Positions 1-7,990 of a stretch of DNA of 64,000 bases are shown in pieces. A model generated the notes under the pieces. The model worked only from the letters and a program-made list of their open reading frames with translations. It did not search any database and had not been told where the DNA came from. How positions within the stretch are numbered: position 1 is the stretch's first letter; each line of letters starts with the position of its first letter. The position numbers were made by a program, and so were the translations under genes. The DNA comes from Gemmatimonadales bacterium (lineage in GTDB: Bacteria > Gemmatimonadota > Gemmatimonadetes > Palauibacterales > Palauibacteraceae): contig VXOJ01000016.1 of NCBI GenBank assembly GCA_009840115.1, positions 49,223 through 113,222 of the forward strand, read 5' to 3'.

Positions 1-66
1 GGCGACGAGCCCGGCCGCCGCCCCGCAGTCGGGACAGTCCAGGACTTCAGCCAGTTCGAGAAACAC
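1..66 (-). CDS. Start of a small CxxC (zinc-ribbon-like) protein, cut by the window edge
   Basis: Reading leftward from a GTG at 64-66, the frame stays open to the window edge and gives about 22 residues, MFLELAEVLDCPDCG followed by an Ala/Gly-rich stretch. The CPDCG motif looks like a zinc knuckle. The frame starts 26 bases after the folE stop on the same strand, so it is probably the next gene of a folE operon. No strong ribosome binding site is visible before the GTG. Function is not recognised; the residues resemble the N-terminus of small Trm112/UPF0434-like proteins, but the fragment is too short to decide. Confidence 0.4.
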   Translation of the reverse strand, partial: MFLELAEVLDCPDCGAAAGLVA

Positions 67-92
67 GCCGCCGTTTCGGGCCGGCCACGACG

Positions 93-653
93 CTAGTCCG
101 AGCGGGTGAGGCGGAGGAACTCCTCGCGCGTCCGGTGATCCCGCCGGAACAGGCCGCGAACGGCGCTCGTGATCGTCTTCGAGTTCTGCTTCTCAACGCC
201 CCTCATCATCATGCAGAGGTGAATGGCCTCCACGACGACGCCGACCCCCTGCGGGTTGAGCGCGTCCTCGATCGCCTGCGCGATCTGCTCGGTCAGGCGC
301 TCCTGAAGCTGAAGCCGGCGGGCGAACACGTCCACGATGCGGGGGAACTTGGAGATGCCGACGATGCGTCCGTTCGGAATGTACGCGATGTGCGCCTTGC
401 CGAAGAAGGGGAGCATGTGGTGTTCGCACAGCGAATAGACTTCGATGTCCTTGACGATGACCATCGAATCGTGGGGTTCCTCGAAGATCGCCGTGCCGAT
501 GACCTCCTCGACGGTCTGGCCGTAGCCGCGGGTGAGAAACTCGAGGGCGGAGGCCACGCGCGCCGGCGTCCGGACGAGCCCCTCGCGGTCGGGGTCCTCG
601 CCGATCAACTCGAGCTGTTCGCGGACGAGACGCGACAGACGCTCTTCGCTCAC
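93..653 (-). CDS. folE: GTP cyclohydrolase I (type IA)
   Basis: Converts GTP to 7,8-dihydroneopterin triphosphate, the entry step of folate (and queuosine-type) pterin synthesis, in the cytoplasm. The 186-residue protein has the family's usual length. The zinc ligands are visible in the [10 protein letters not shown] motif and in the Cys of LCMMMRG near the C-terminus; the signature around [18 protein letters not shown] is intact. I chose the GTG at 651-653 because a strong GGAGGAG lies five bases upstream and the protein then begins at the conserved VSEERL helix. The frame stays open for another 156 codons upstream, but that part has no family similarity and overlaps the structured leader. 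folK (15227-15733) acts later in the same pathway but is not linked. Confidence 0.96.
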   Translation of the reverse strand: MSEERLSRLVREQLELIGEDPDREGLVRTPARVASALEFLTRGYGQTVEEVIGTAIFEEPHDSMVIVKDIEVYSLCEHHMLPFFGKAHIAYIPNGRIVGISKFPRIVDVFARRLQLQERLTEQIAQAIEDALNPQGVGVVVEAIHLCMMMRGVEKQNSKTITSAVRGLFRRDHRTREEFLRLTRSD

Positions 654-723
654 GGGCTCCTCCAGGAGTGTTCCGGGATGTCGCGGACGAATGCGGGGCG
701 CAGCCGCGCCCCGTCCGGGATGC

Positions 724-749
724 AAAAGGGGCGACCCGTGGGTCACCCC
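724..749 (-). terminator. Intrinsic terminator in the folE leader (attenuator candidate)
   Basis: On the minus strand GGGGTGACCC (749-740) pairs with GGGTCGCCCC (737-728), allowing one G-U pair, and is followed by TTTT (727-724). This is a textbook intrinsic terminator, yet it sits about 70 bases upstream of folE on the same strand, and no minus-strand gene lies upstream of it. Its 5' arm overlaps AGGGG (751-747), which can instead pair with CCCCT (773-769), so a mutually exclusive antiterminator is possible. Confidence 0.75.
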
Positions 750-773
750 CTCTGTAGAATCAGATGCAAGGGG

Positions 774-892
774 ATTTCTTGAAGCCCTCCGCAACACGGT
801 TCGGCCCCTCCCATCGGTTTCCGCCGTCCCCGCAGGGCATGACGTCCGCCTCCGGATCGGAGACTCTATGGGCAATTGTTGGCTCAAGAAAT
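774..892 (-). ncRNA. Candidate structured leader RNA (riboswitch-like) upstream of folE
   Basis: On the minus strand a closing helix is formed by ATTTCTTGAGCC (892-881) and GGCTTCAAGAAAT (786-774), with one bulged base. Inside it CAACA/TGTTG (881-877 with 796-792) and CCCAT/ATGGG (872-868 with 814-810) continue the stem. They enclose three hairpins: CTCCG-AUC-CGGAG (862-850), GTC-ATG-CCC/GGG-GAC (843-826) and CGG-AAA-CCG (823-815). This multi-branched domain is followed directly by the antiterminator/terminator pair at 773-724 and then by folE. I do not recognise a known class. A free-standing RNA of about 180 nt with its own terminator is the alternative. A weak promoter (TTGCCG, 17 bases, TAACGT) lies near 915-945. 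Confidence 0.55.
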
Positions 893-1038
893 ATGGCCTT
901 GCATCCGTCTGCGTGAACGTTAGTGCGGCTTCGGGTTCGCGGCAAACCCCTGTGGCGCACGCCGAACGGAGGGCCCCGGTGGCGCGCGGCGATCGCCGAC
1001 ACCATGATGCTTCCGAACATCTCCCCAACGGAGGCGCC

Positions 1039-1323
1039 ATGGCCCGCCGACCCTCGCCGCCACGTTCCGCCGCGTCGTCACAGGAGGTGACGGATGAGCA
1101 ACTCGACGCGTACATCCGCACGCGCCTCGCGCTCGCCGGCGTCGATCTCTCCGTGCTCCCCGACGACGATGAGGATGCGCCGGCGGATCAACGCCGCATC
1201 ATGGCGTCCGCACGGCGCTTCCTGAGGTCGACGCCCGGGGCGATCGCGGACTTCGAGTTCGACCCCATGGGGCCGGCGCCGGCCATCTACCCCGCCGAAG
1301 TGAGCGCGTGGAACCGTGGGTGA
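1039..1323 (+). CDS. Small protein coupled to the downstream amidase
   Basis: A 94-residue protein of unknown function. It starts at an ATG preceded by GGAG (seven-base spacing) and ends eight bases inside the start of the amidase, so the two are translationally coupled. The N-terminus is basic and Ser/Pro-rich. The middle ([19 protein letters not shown]) looks helical and is followed by an acidic patch DDDED. There is no signal peptide or membrane segment. The fixed overlap suggests a partner, chaperone or maturation factor for the Tat-exported amidase; this is inferred from position only. Confidence 0.65.
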   Translation: MARRPSPPRSAASSQEVTDEQLDAYIRTRLALAGVDLSVLPDDDEDAPADQRRIMASARRFLRSTPGAIADFEFDPMGPAPAIYPAEVSAWNRG

Positions 1324-3121
1324 GCTGAACCGGCGCCGCTTCCTCGAGCGGATGACGGCGCTGACCGCGACGGCCATGGCGGCCCCCGCGACCCTGGGCG
1401 CGGTCTCCGGCACGGGATCCGGGGTCGGGGTGCGACCCCCGGGAAGGACCGGAGCCGGCGGCCGGAGCGGAGAGGGCGGCCGGGCCGTGGCCGGACGCCT
1501 CGGCGAACCGGACCTTCCGCCTGCCAGCCGTCCCCAGCCTGCGGACCCGACCGAACTCACGCTCGCGGAGGCGGCGCGGCTCCTTCGTGACGGCGACCTG
1601 GGCGCGGTCGAACTCGTCGAGGCGTATCTCGCGCGGATCGGCCGTTGGGACCCCCGCTACCAGGCGTTCAACACGGTGGTTTCCGTGTCCGCATTGGAAG
1701 CGGCCCGGGCCGCCGACCGGACGCGCGGGCGGGCGCCGCTGACCGGGGTGCCGCTCGCGATCAAGGACAACTACTTCACGGCCGGGGTCCGCACGACGGC
1801 CAACTCGTTCATCTTCGAGGACTTCGTGCCGGACTTCGACGCGACCTCGTGGGCCCGGCTTCACGACGCGGGCGCGATCCTGCTCGGCAAGACCCAGATG
1901 GGCCCGCTCGCGACGACGGCCGCCTCGACGCCCACCGGAGAGCGCACGACGGTGAACGCCTGGGCTCCGCACCACGACGATGTGAGCCCGGGCGGGTCCT
2001 CGAGCGGGTCGGCGACGGCGGTCGCGGCGCGCATGGCCGCGTCGAGCACGGGCACGCAGACGGGCGGCTCGATCACGAACCCCTCGAACGCGCAGGCCCT
2101 GACGGGAATCAAGCCGACGATGGGCCGGGTCTCACTGCACGGGATCCTCCCTCTCACCTATACGCGCGACCATCCCGGCCCCCTGGCCAGGGACGCGGTC
2201 GACGCCGCGCTGATGCTGCAGATCATGGCGGGGCCGGACCCCGCGGACCCCCGGTCCCTCGGCCTCCCGCCGGTCCCGGACTACCTGGGGGCGGTGCGCG
2301 GGGACGACGCCGCGCTCAGGCATCCGGAGCGCGGGGGGGCGGTGCGGATCGGCGTCCTGCCGGGCTTTCTGGACGAGCCCGAACCGCCGGAGGATCCCGG
2401 GCCCGACCCGGATCCCGACATCGACCGCATCGGGAGTTCGTTCCCGCGGCGCGAGCGGACGCAGGCGGCGTACCGCCGGGAGGTGGCGACGGTCGAGGCG
2501 CGGCGGCGCATGCTCGCGACCCTCGAGGAGATGGGGGCGGAGATCGTCGAACTCGACTTCCCCACCCACTGGGAGACGCTGACGAGCTTCAACTTCAACA
2601 ACGTGCGGCTCCCGGAGCGCTCCGAGATCTTCCTCGAACACCTTCGCGATGACGTGCGGAAGTTCGGCGTCTCGCTCGCGCCGTGGATCAACGGGCTGCT
2701 CCTCCCCGCGGCGGAATACGTGCGCGGCTCGCGGGCCCGGCTCGTCCTCCTGAGGGAAGTGCTCGACGACGTGTTCGGCCGCTGCGACCTGGTGACGCAG
2801 ACCGCGCCCTTCCCCTTCGACATGGTGGGGCTGCCGCTCATCGGCTTCCCGATCGGGTTCGAGACCGGGTCGACGGGATACCCGAGACCCATCGGGGGCA
2901 TGTTCGGCGCGGAACCCTACGCGGAGCACCACCTGCTCGCGGTCATCGCGGCGTACCAGCGCGCGACGGACTGGCACCTGCGGCGCCCCGCGGACCCCGG
3001 CGACCTTCGCCCCGCGGACGGAGACGGGGACGGTCCGCGCGACGGATCCGACCGCCGGGGCGGCCGGACCCGTTCACCGGGGCGCTACGACCTGTTCGAC
3101 GTGATGGAGCGCGGCGAATAG
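1316..3121 (+). CDS. Amidase-signature hydrolase with Tat signal
   Basis: Amidase-signature family enzyme that hydrolyses a C-N amide bond; the natural substrate cannot be read from sequence. It begins at GTG 1316 with a twin-arginine signal (NRRRFLE at residues 5-11, then an Ala-rich hydrophobic stretch), so export folded to the periplasm is expected. The Ser-cisSer-Lys triad is visible: K150 in AIKDN, Ser228 in PGGSSSGSA, and the nucleophile S252 in TGTQTGGSI. The 601-residue length exceeds the usual 450-500 because of a Gly/Arg-rich linker after the signal (about 31-75) and an acidic Pro/Asp-rich insertion near 360-375. It overlaps the preceding 94-aa gene by eight bases and converges on ggt with an 18-base gap. 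Confidence 0.9.
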   Translation: MGELNRRRFLERMTALTATAMAAPATLGAVSGTGSGVGVRPPGRTGAGGRSGEGGRAVAGRLGEPDLPPASRPQPADPTELTLAEAARLLRDGDLGAVELVEAYLARIGRWDPRYQAFNTVVSVSALEAARAADRTRGRAPLTGVPLAIKDNYFTAGVRTTANSFIFEDFVPDFDATSWARLHDAGAILLGKTQMGPLATTAASTPTGERTTVNAWAPHHDDVSPGGSSSGSATAVAARMAASSTGTQTGGSITNPSNAQALTGIKPTMGRVSLHGILPLTYTRDHPGPLARDAVDAALMLQIMAGPDPADPRSLGLPPVPDYLGAVRGDDAALRHPERGGAVRIGVLPGFLDEPEPPEDPGPDPDPDIDRIGSSFPRRERTQAAYRREVATVEARRRMLATLEEMGAEIVELDFPTHWETLTSFNFNNVRLPERSEIFLEHLRDDVRKFGVSLAPWINGLLLPAAEYVRGSRARLVLLREVLDDVFGRCDLVTQTAPFPFDMVGLPLIGFPIGFETGSTGYPRPIGGMFGAEPYAEHHLLAVIAAYQRATDWHLRRPADPGDLRPADGDGDGPRDGSDRRGGRTRSPGRYDLFDVMERGE

Positions 3122-3139
3122 CGCCACGCCAGCCAGCGC

Positions 3140-5047
3140 TCACCACGCGATGCCGTAGTCGTCGCCGTGGTGGCTCGAGCCGCCCCAGAAGGCGTCGTTC
3201 TCCCAGTCGAAGAAGATCGCGTTGATCGGCCCGGACGTGCGCTCCGAGAAGGTCAGGTCGTATCCCATCGACTCCAGGGCGGAGCGGATCCAGGGCGGGG
3301 TCGCGTCCTGCAGGAGCATCCGTCCCGGGCGCGTCTCGTGCTGGCCGAACGAGCCGCGCATCTGGAAGCTGTTCATGTTCGGCGCCTCGACCGCCTGCTG
3401 CACGTTCATGTCCCACTCGACCACGTTGAGGAAGAACTGGAGCAGATTCTGGTCCTGGCCGTCGCCGCCCTGGACCGCGAAGGAGAGGAAGGGACGGCCG
3501 TCCTTCAGCGCCATGCCCGGCGTGAGCGTGGCGCGCGGGCGCTTGCCGGGTTCGATCACGTTGTACGGGTTGTCCGCCTCGTCGAGCACGAAGCTCTGGG
3601 CCCGCTGCGAGAGCCCGATCCCGGTCTCCCCGGCGACGACGGCGGGGATCCAGCCGCCGGAGGGCGTGATGGAGACGACCCAGCCCTCGGCGTCCGCCGC
3701 CTGTACGGAGGTCGTGCCGAGATAGAAGTCCTCATCGAGTGCCGCGTGATCGCCCAGCGACAATTCGACGCCCTGTTCCGTGGTGACTTCGGCCCGCGTC
3801 CCCCAGCGCTCGAGCAGGTCGGCGAAGGGGTTCTCCTCCCCCTGGAAGGGATAGGGATCGCCGGGCCCCGCGTTCGGATCGTTCCGGTCCCAGTCGATGG
3901 TCTCGAGCCGGGCTCGCGCGTAGTCCTTCGAGAGGAGTCCCTCGATCGGTTCCGCGGGCGGGAAATACGGGTCGCCGTAGTAGAAGTCGCGGTCGGCGAA
4001 GGAGAGGTTCATCACCTGGTAGAGCGCGTGGAGGTAGTTCGCGCTGTTGTATCCCATGGCCTGGAGGTCGAGCTGCTCGGCCATGTTGAGCGCCTGCAGC
4101 ATGACGGGCCCCTGGACCCAGGTCGTGAGCTTGTAGACGTCGATCCCCTTGTAGTTGGCGGTGACGGGTTCCTCGAGGTAGACCTGCCAGTTCGCCATGT
4201 CCTCCATCGTGATGAGCGAGCCGGCCGCCCGCGCGCCCGCGACGAAGTCGGCCGCGATGTCGCCCCGGTAGAAGGCGTCGTAGGCCGCGTAGATCGCCTC
4301 CTTGCGGCTGGCGCCTCGCGCCAGCGCCGCGGCCTCGGCTTCCACGAGCCGTTCGAGCGTCCGCTTGAGGTCGGGCTGCCGGAAGATCTCGCCCTCCCGC
4401 GGGCCCGGGTTCTCCGCGTCGTCCGGGTGCGTGAAGTAGACATCCACGGACGACGGCCACTGCCGAATCTCGTCCGCCGTATTCCGGATGCGGCGCGCCG
4501 CGTCCGCTTCGATCGGGTACCCGTCCGCCATCTCGATCGATGGCTGCAGGACGTCGGCGAGACTCAGCCGGCCCCACTCGGCGAGCATCGTCATGAGCCC
4601 GCCGGGCGTGCCGGGGGTCACGGCCGACAGCGGACCGAACTCGGGCGGGAAGTTTTCGTGGCCCTCCGCCCGGTAGTGGTCGGGGGTCGCGCCGGTCGGC
4701 GCCACGCCGAGCGCATTGACGCCGATCACGCGCTGTTCTCCGGGGTGATAGACGAGCGCCTGCGTCTCCCCTCCCCACGAGAGCACGTCCCACATCGTGG
4801 AGGTCGCGGCCAGCATGGCGGCCGCCGCGTCGACCGCGTTCCCGCCCTGGTGGAACATGCGCGCGCCGGCGGTGGCGCCGAGCGGCTTGCCGGTGATCGC
4901 CATCCAGTGGCGTCCGTGCAGGACCGGCTTGGCCGTGCGCTGGGCCTCGAGGACCGGGGGCAGAACCAGGAGCAGCAGGGCCGCGAGCGCGACGCCGGGC
5001 GTCCGCACGGGGCGGGGGGAGCGGGAGCCGAAAGCGACAGACATCAT
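3140..5047 (-). CDS. Gamma-glutamyltransferase-family exported hydrolase
   Basis: Ntn-hydrolase of the gamma-glutamyltranspeptidase family, which cleaves gamma-glutamyl bonds (for example in glutathione) after autocatalytic splitting into two subunits. The 635-residue precursor has a Sec signal peptide (hydrophobic VALAALLLLVLPPVLEA, residues 19-35). The nucleophilic threonine that starts the small subunit is T445 in GTTSVQAAD, matching the family TTxxxxxD motif, and a TPSGGW glycine loop follows. The start is ATG 5047, five bases after GGAGG. Family assignment is secure; the sequence is divergent (TTSV where classical enzymes have TTHxS), so the substrate may not be glutathione and I give no gene symbol. 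It converges on the exported amidase; both act outside the cytoplasm on amide bonds. Confidence 0.9.
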   Translation of the reverse strand: MMSVAFGSRSPRPVRTPGVALAALLLLVLPPVLEAQRTAKPVLHGRHWMAITGKPLGATAGARMFHQGGNAVDAAAAMLAATSTMWDVLSWGGETQALVYHPGEQRVIGVNALGVAPTGATPDHYRAEGHENFPPEFGPLSAVTPGTPGGLMTMLAEWGRLSLADVLQPSIEMADGYPIEADAARRIRNTADEIRQWPSSVDVYFTHPDDAENPGPREGEIFRQPDLKRTLERLVEAEAAALARGASRKEAIYAAYDAFYRGDIAADFVAGARAAGSLITMEDMANWQVYLEEPVTANYKGIDVYKLTTWVQGPVMLQALNMAEQLDLQAMGYNSANYLHALYQVMNLSFADRDFYYGDPYFPPAEPIEGLLSKDYARARLETIDWDRNDPNAGPGDPYPFQGEENPFADLLERWGTRAEVTTEQGVELSLGDHAALDEDFYLGTTSVQAADAEGWVVSITPSGGWIPAVVAGETGIGLSQRAQSFVLDEADNPYNVIEPGKRPRATLTPGMALKDGRPFLSFAVQGGDGQDQNLLQFFLNVVEWDMNVQQAVEAPNMNSFQMRGSFGQHETRPGRMLLQDATPPWIRSALESMGYDLTFSERTSGPINAIFFDWENDAFWGGSSHHGDDYGIAW

Positions 5048-5156
5048 GGAATCCTCCGGGTAGGGACCGAGCGAGCCGACAGCCGAATATGGACCCCGCC
5101 ATGCGCGTGGCGAAAGCCGGGCCGGAGCCGGCAGCCCGTGGCCGGAAACCCGGCGG

Positions 5157-6377
5157 CTAGCGCCGGCGTCGGATCCCGCGCCTCAGGGCGGTGGGCTCGG
5201 GGCGCTCGACCTCCGCCTCCTCCGGGGGCGGCGGCTCCACGTCGGGTTCGAAGCCGGGAACGACGCGGCGCTCGATCGTCTCGCCCAGCAGCCGCTCGAT
5301 GGCCCGGATCTCGACCCAGTCGCTCGCGGCCATGAGCGTAATCGCGTCGCCGGTGTCGTCGCCGCGGGCGGTGCGGCCCACCCGGTGCACGTAGTCTCGG
5401 GGATCTTCGGGCACGTCGAAGTTCACGACATGGCGGATGCCGCGGATATCCAGACCCCTCGCGGCCACGTTCGTGGCGACGAGGACGCGGATCGAGCCCT
5501 CGCGGAAGCGCCGCAGCGCCTTGTCGCGCTGGTCCTGGTGCTTGCCGCCGTGCAGCCCCGCCACCGCGACGCCGTGCGACCGCAGATAGTCGGCGAGGTA
5601 GGTCGCCGTCACCCGCGTGCGCGTGAAGACGAGCACCTGTCCGTCCGGCCACTCGCCGAGCAGGTGGTGAAGGAGCGCGTGCTTCTGCGACCAGTCCACC
5701 GGATGGAGGACCTGGCGGATGCCCTCCGCCGCGGTCTCCCGGCCCACCTGCACCTCCTCGGGGTCGGTCATCAGCTGATGCGCGAGCCAGCGGACGCCAT
5801 CGGGCATCGTCGCGGAGAAGAGGAGCGTCTGCCGGTCGTCCGGCGTGTGGCGCACGATCTCCTTCACGTCGTCGATGAACCCCATGTCGAGCATGCGGTC
5901 GGCTTCGTCCAGCACGAGGACCTCGACGCGGGACAGGTCCGCGTTCCCGCGCTTGATGTGGTCGAGCAGGCGGCCCGGGGTGGCGACGAGCACGTCGCAC
6001 CCGAAGGCGAGTTCTTCCTTTTCGGGTCCCAGCGGGGTGCCGCCGTGGACGATGACGGACTCGATGGAGGAGACCGCGCCGTAGGTCGTGACGGCGGCGC
6101 CGACCTGCTGTGCGAGTTCGCGCGTCGGCGTGATGACCAGGCCCCGAGGGGCGGTGGACGGTTCCGTGGCCGCGAGCCGCTGCACCGCGGGGAGGGTGAA
6201 GGCCGCCGTCTTCCCGGTGCCGGTGTGCGCGGTGCCGAGGACGTCGCGCCCGGCGAGGATGGCGGGAATCGCCTGGCGCTGAATCCCGGTGGGCTCGGCG
6301 TAGCCCGCCCTCGCCACGGCCTCGACGAGATCGGACGAAAGACCGAGTTCGGCGAAGGGGTGCCCTTCGTCACTCAC
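5157..6377 (-). CDS. DEAD-box RNA helicase (RhlE-like)
   Basis: ATP-dependent RNA helicase expected to act in RNA remodelling, decay or ribosome assembly. All core motifs are present: the Q motif around residues 8-36, motif I AHTGTGKT (50-57), PTRELAQ (84-90), DEAD (157-160), SAT (188-190), and motif VI HRVGRTAR (331-338). At 406 residues it is the minimal two-RecA-domain core plus a short C-terminal tail that is acidic and proline-rich and then ends in an Arg cluster. The start is a GTG at 6377, the only option before an in-frame stop 12 bases upstream; no clear ribosome binding site is seen. It lies 249 bases downstream of lysA and is probably a separate unit. Confidence 0.93.
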   Translation of the reverse strand: MSDEGHPFAELGLSSDLVEAVARAGYAEPTGIQRQAIPAILAGRDVLGTAHTGTGKTAAFTLPAVQRLAATEPSTAPRGLVITPTRELAQQVGAAVTTYGAVSSIESVIVHGGTPLGPEKEELAFGCDVLVATPGRLLDHIKRGNADLSRVEVLVLDEADRMLDMGFIDDVKEIVRHTPDDRQTLLFSATMPDGVRWLAHQLMTDPEEVQVGRETAAEGIRQVLHPVDWSQKHALLHHLLGEWPDGQVLVFTRTRVTATYLADYLRSHGVAVAGLHGGKHQDQRDKALRRFREGSIRVLVATNVAARGLDIRGIRHVVNFDVPEDPRDYVHRVGRTARGDDTGDAITLMAASDWVEIRAIERLLGETIERRVVPGFEPDVEPPPPEEAEVERPEPTALRRGIRRRR

Positions 6378-6625
6378 GTGCGTACCGTCTCATGAGGCGC
6401 GGGGTGCGGCGGGCGAACCGCCGGACCGGCGAGCGTTTCTTCGGGAGCGGGCAGGATGACCAGACTTCGTTTCGCCATGGAATGGGACAGCCATCGGGTC
6501 TTCGCCCGACGGAGCATGCGCCGCCACGGTGGGGCGCGGGAAGTCGCTTCGCAAGACGGAGGGGAGTCCGCAGGGGCGAAGCTCCGCCGCGGCGGGGGCC
6601 GAAGGCGTGCGCTTCGACCCCGACG

Positions 6626-7990
6626 TCAGCGTGCTCGCGACGGCCGAACTGCGGCGCCGCTCACCCGGGCGGCACCTCGGGCCGGCTCCGGGCTGCCGAG
6701 CGTGAGGTCGCACGCCAGGAGATCGTCGTCCGTCTCGCGGCGAACCACCTCCCGCGCCGCGCCGTCCCGCACGAACACGACGGAGGGGCGTCCGACCCCG
6801 TTGTAGCGGCTCGACATCGCGAACACGTAGGCGCCCGTGCCCGGGATGGCGAGCACGTCGCCCACTGCCGTGTCGCCGGGGAGCGTCGCCGCCGGCGCGA
6901 TCACATCGCCCGACTCGCAGTGCCGTCCCACGACGCGAAACGTCGGCCCGGCCTCGCGGGGCGGGCGCGACGCGTTCAGCACCTCGTAGCTCGCCCCGTA
7001 CAGCGACGGGCGCGGGTTGTCCGAGAGCCCGCCGTCCACGGCCAGCGCCTCCCCGGCCCCATCGATGCGCTTGCGCGCGTGAATCGTGTAGAGCGTGAGG
7101 CCCGCGTTCGCGATCACGGACCGGCCGGGTTCGACGATGAGCCGGTACGCGCCCAGCCGCGCCTCCGCGTCGGACCGGCGCAGGCCGGCCTCCAGCGCCT
7201 CGGCATACTCCCCCGGCGAGGGCACGTCGTCCCCCGCGCGGTACGGCGCCGCGAGCCCTCCCCCGAGATCCAGGTCGACCGTCTCGGGGAAGCAGAGCCG
7301 AAGCGGCGCGACGAAATCCACCGCCGCCTCCGCGACGCGGGAGAAGAGGGCGGGGTCCCGAATCTGGCTGCCCGCGTGGATGTGGACGCCGGCCAGACGC
7401 CACTCTCCCGCGCCCGCGATCCGGCGCGCGACGGACGCCGCGACGGGCGGCGACATCCCGAAATGCGTGCCCGGCCCCACGGTCCGCACCTTCTCGTGCG
7501 TTTCGGGGGTCAGGTCCACGTTCAACCGCAGGAGCAGGTCGGGACGACGGTCGGAGCCAACGACAGCCGCGGCCCTCCGCAGGTCGTCGACCTCATCGGG
7601 ATGGTCGATGACGACCCGTCCCACCCCGTACGCGATGGCTCGTTCCAGCTCGACGGACGACTTTGCGTTCCCGTGCAGGATGACGTCGCGCATCGGGAAC
7701 GCGGCCCGCCGCACGAGTTCGAGTTCCCCGCCGGAGACGACATCCACGAGCCAGCCCTCCCTGGCCAGGAGCCGCACCAGGGCGCCGCACAGGAAGGCCT
7801 TGCCGGCGTACGTCAGTCCGGCGTCCGCTCCGAAGGCGGCGCGAAAGCGGGCGAGACGATCCTCGAGATGGCTTTCGTCGACGACGACCAGCGGCGTGCC
7901 GAATCGGGCGGCGAGTTCCGCCAGCGCGACCCCGCCGACGCGCCCGCGCCCGCCGGCCTCCGTCCATGAGACGGGCAGAACGTCCCTCAC
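6626..7990 (-). CDS. lysA: Diaminopimelate decarboxylase
   Basis: PLP-dependent fold-III decarboxylase that makes L-lysine from meso-diaminopimelate, the last step of lysine synthesis. Visible features are the PLP lysine K64 in TYAGKAF, HIHAGSQ (203-209), the glycine loop DLGGG (241-245), EPGR (287-290) and the second-domain active-site CESGD (358-362). The length of 454 is slightly over the typical 410-430, owing to an Arg/Ala-rich C-terminal tail. GTG 7990 overlaps the stop of the upstream transporter in a GTGA arrangement, so the pair is translationally coupled. The 249 bases downstream to the helicase hold no convincing gene. Confidence 0.94.
   Translation of the reverse strand: MRDVLPVSWTEAGGRGRVGGVALAELAARFGTPLVVVDESHLEDRLARFRAAFGADAGLTYAGKAFLCGALVRLLAREGWLVDVVSGGELELVRRAAFPMRDVILHGNAKSSVELERAIAYGVGRVVIDHPDEVDDLRRAAAVVGSDRRPDLLLRLNVDLTPETHEKVRTVGPGTHFGMSPPVAASVARRIAGAGEWRLAGVHIHAGSQIRDPALFSRVAEAAVDFVAPLRLCFPETVDLDLGGGLAAPYRAGDDVPSPGEYAEALEAGLRRSDAEARLGAYRLIVEPGRSVIANAGLTLYTIHARKRIDGAGEALAVDGGLSDNPRPSLYGASYEVLNASRPPREAGPTFRVVGRHCESGDVIAPAATLPGDTAVGDVLAIPGTGAYVFAMSSRYNGVGRPSVVFVRDGAAREVVRRETDDDLLACDLTLGSPEPARGAARVSGAAVRPSRAR

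Noticed and set aside
774..892. 6S RNA or SRP RNA identity for the folE leader RNA
   Set aside because: The closing helix and size are 6S-like, but three side hairpins break the rod shape, and the conserved SRP tetraloop region is absent. Kept only as an unassigned structured RNA.
654..1121. N-terminal extension of FolE by 156 codons
   Set aside because: No family similarity, and it reads through the structured leader and terminator; GTG 653 has a strong ribosome binding site.
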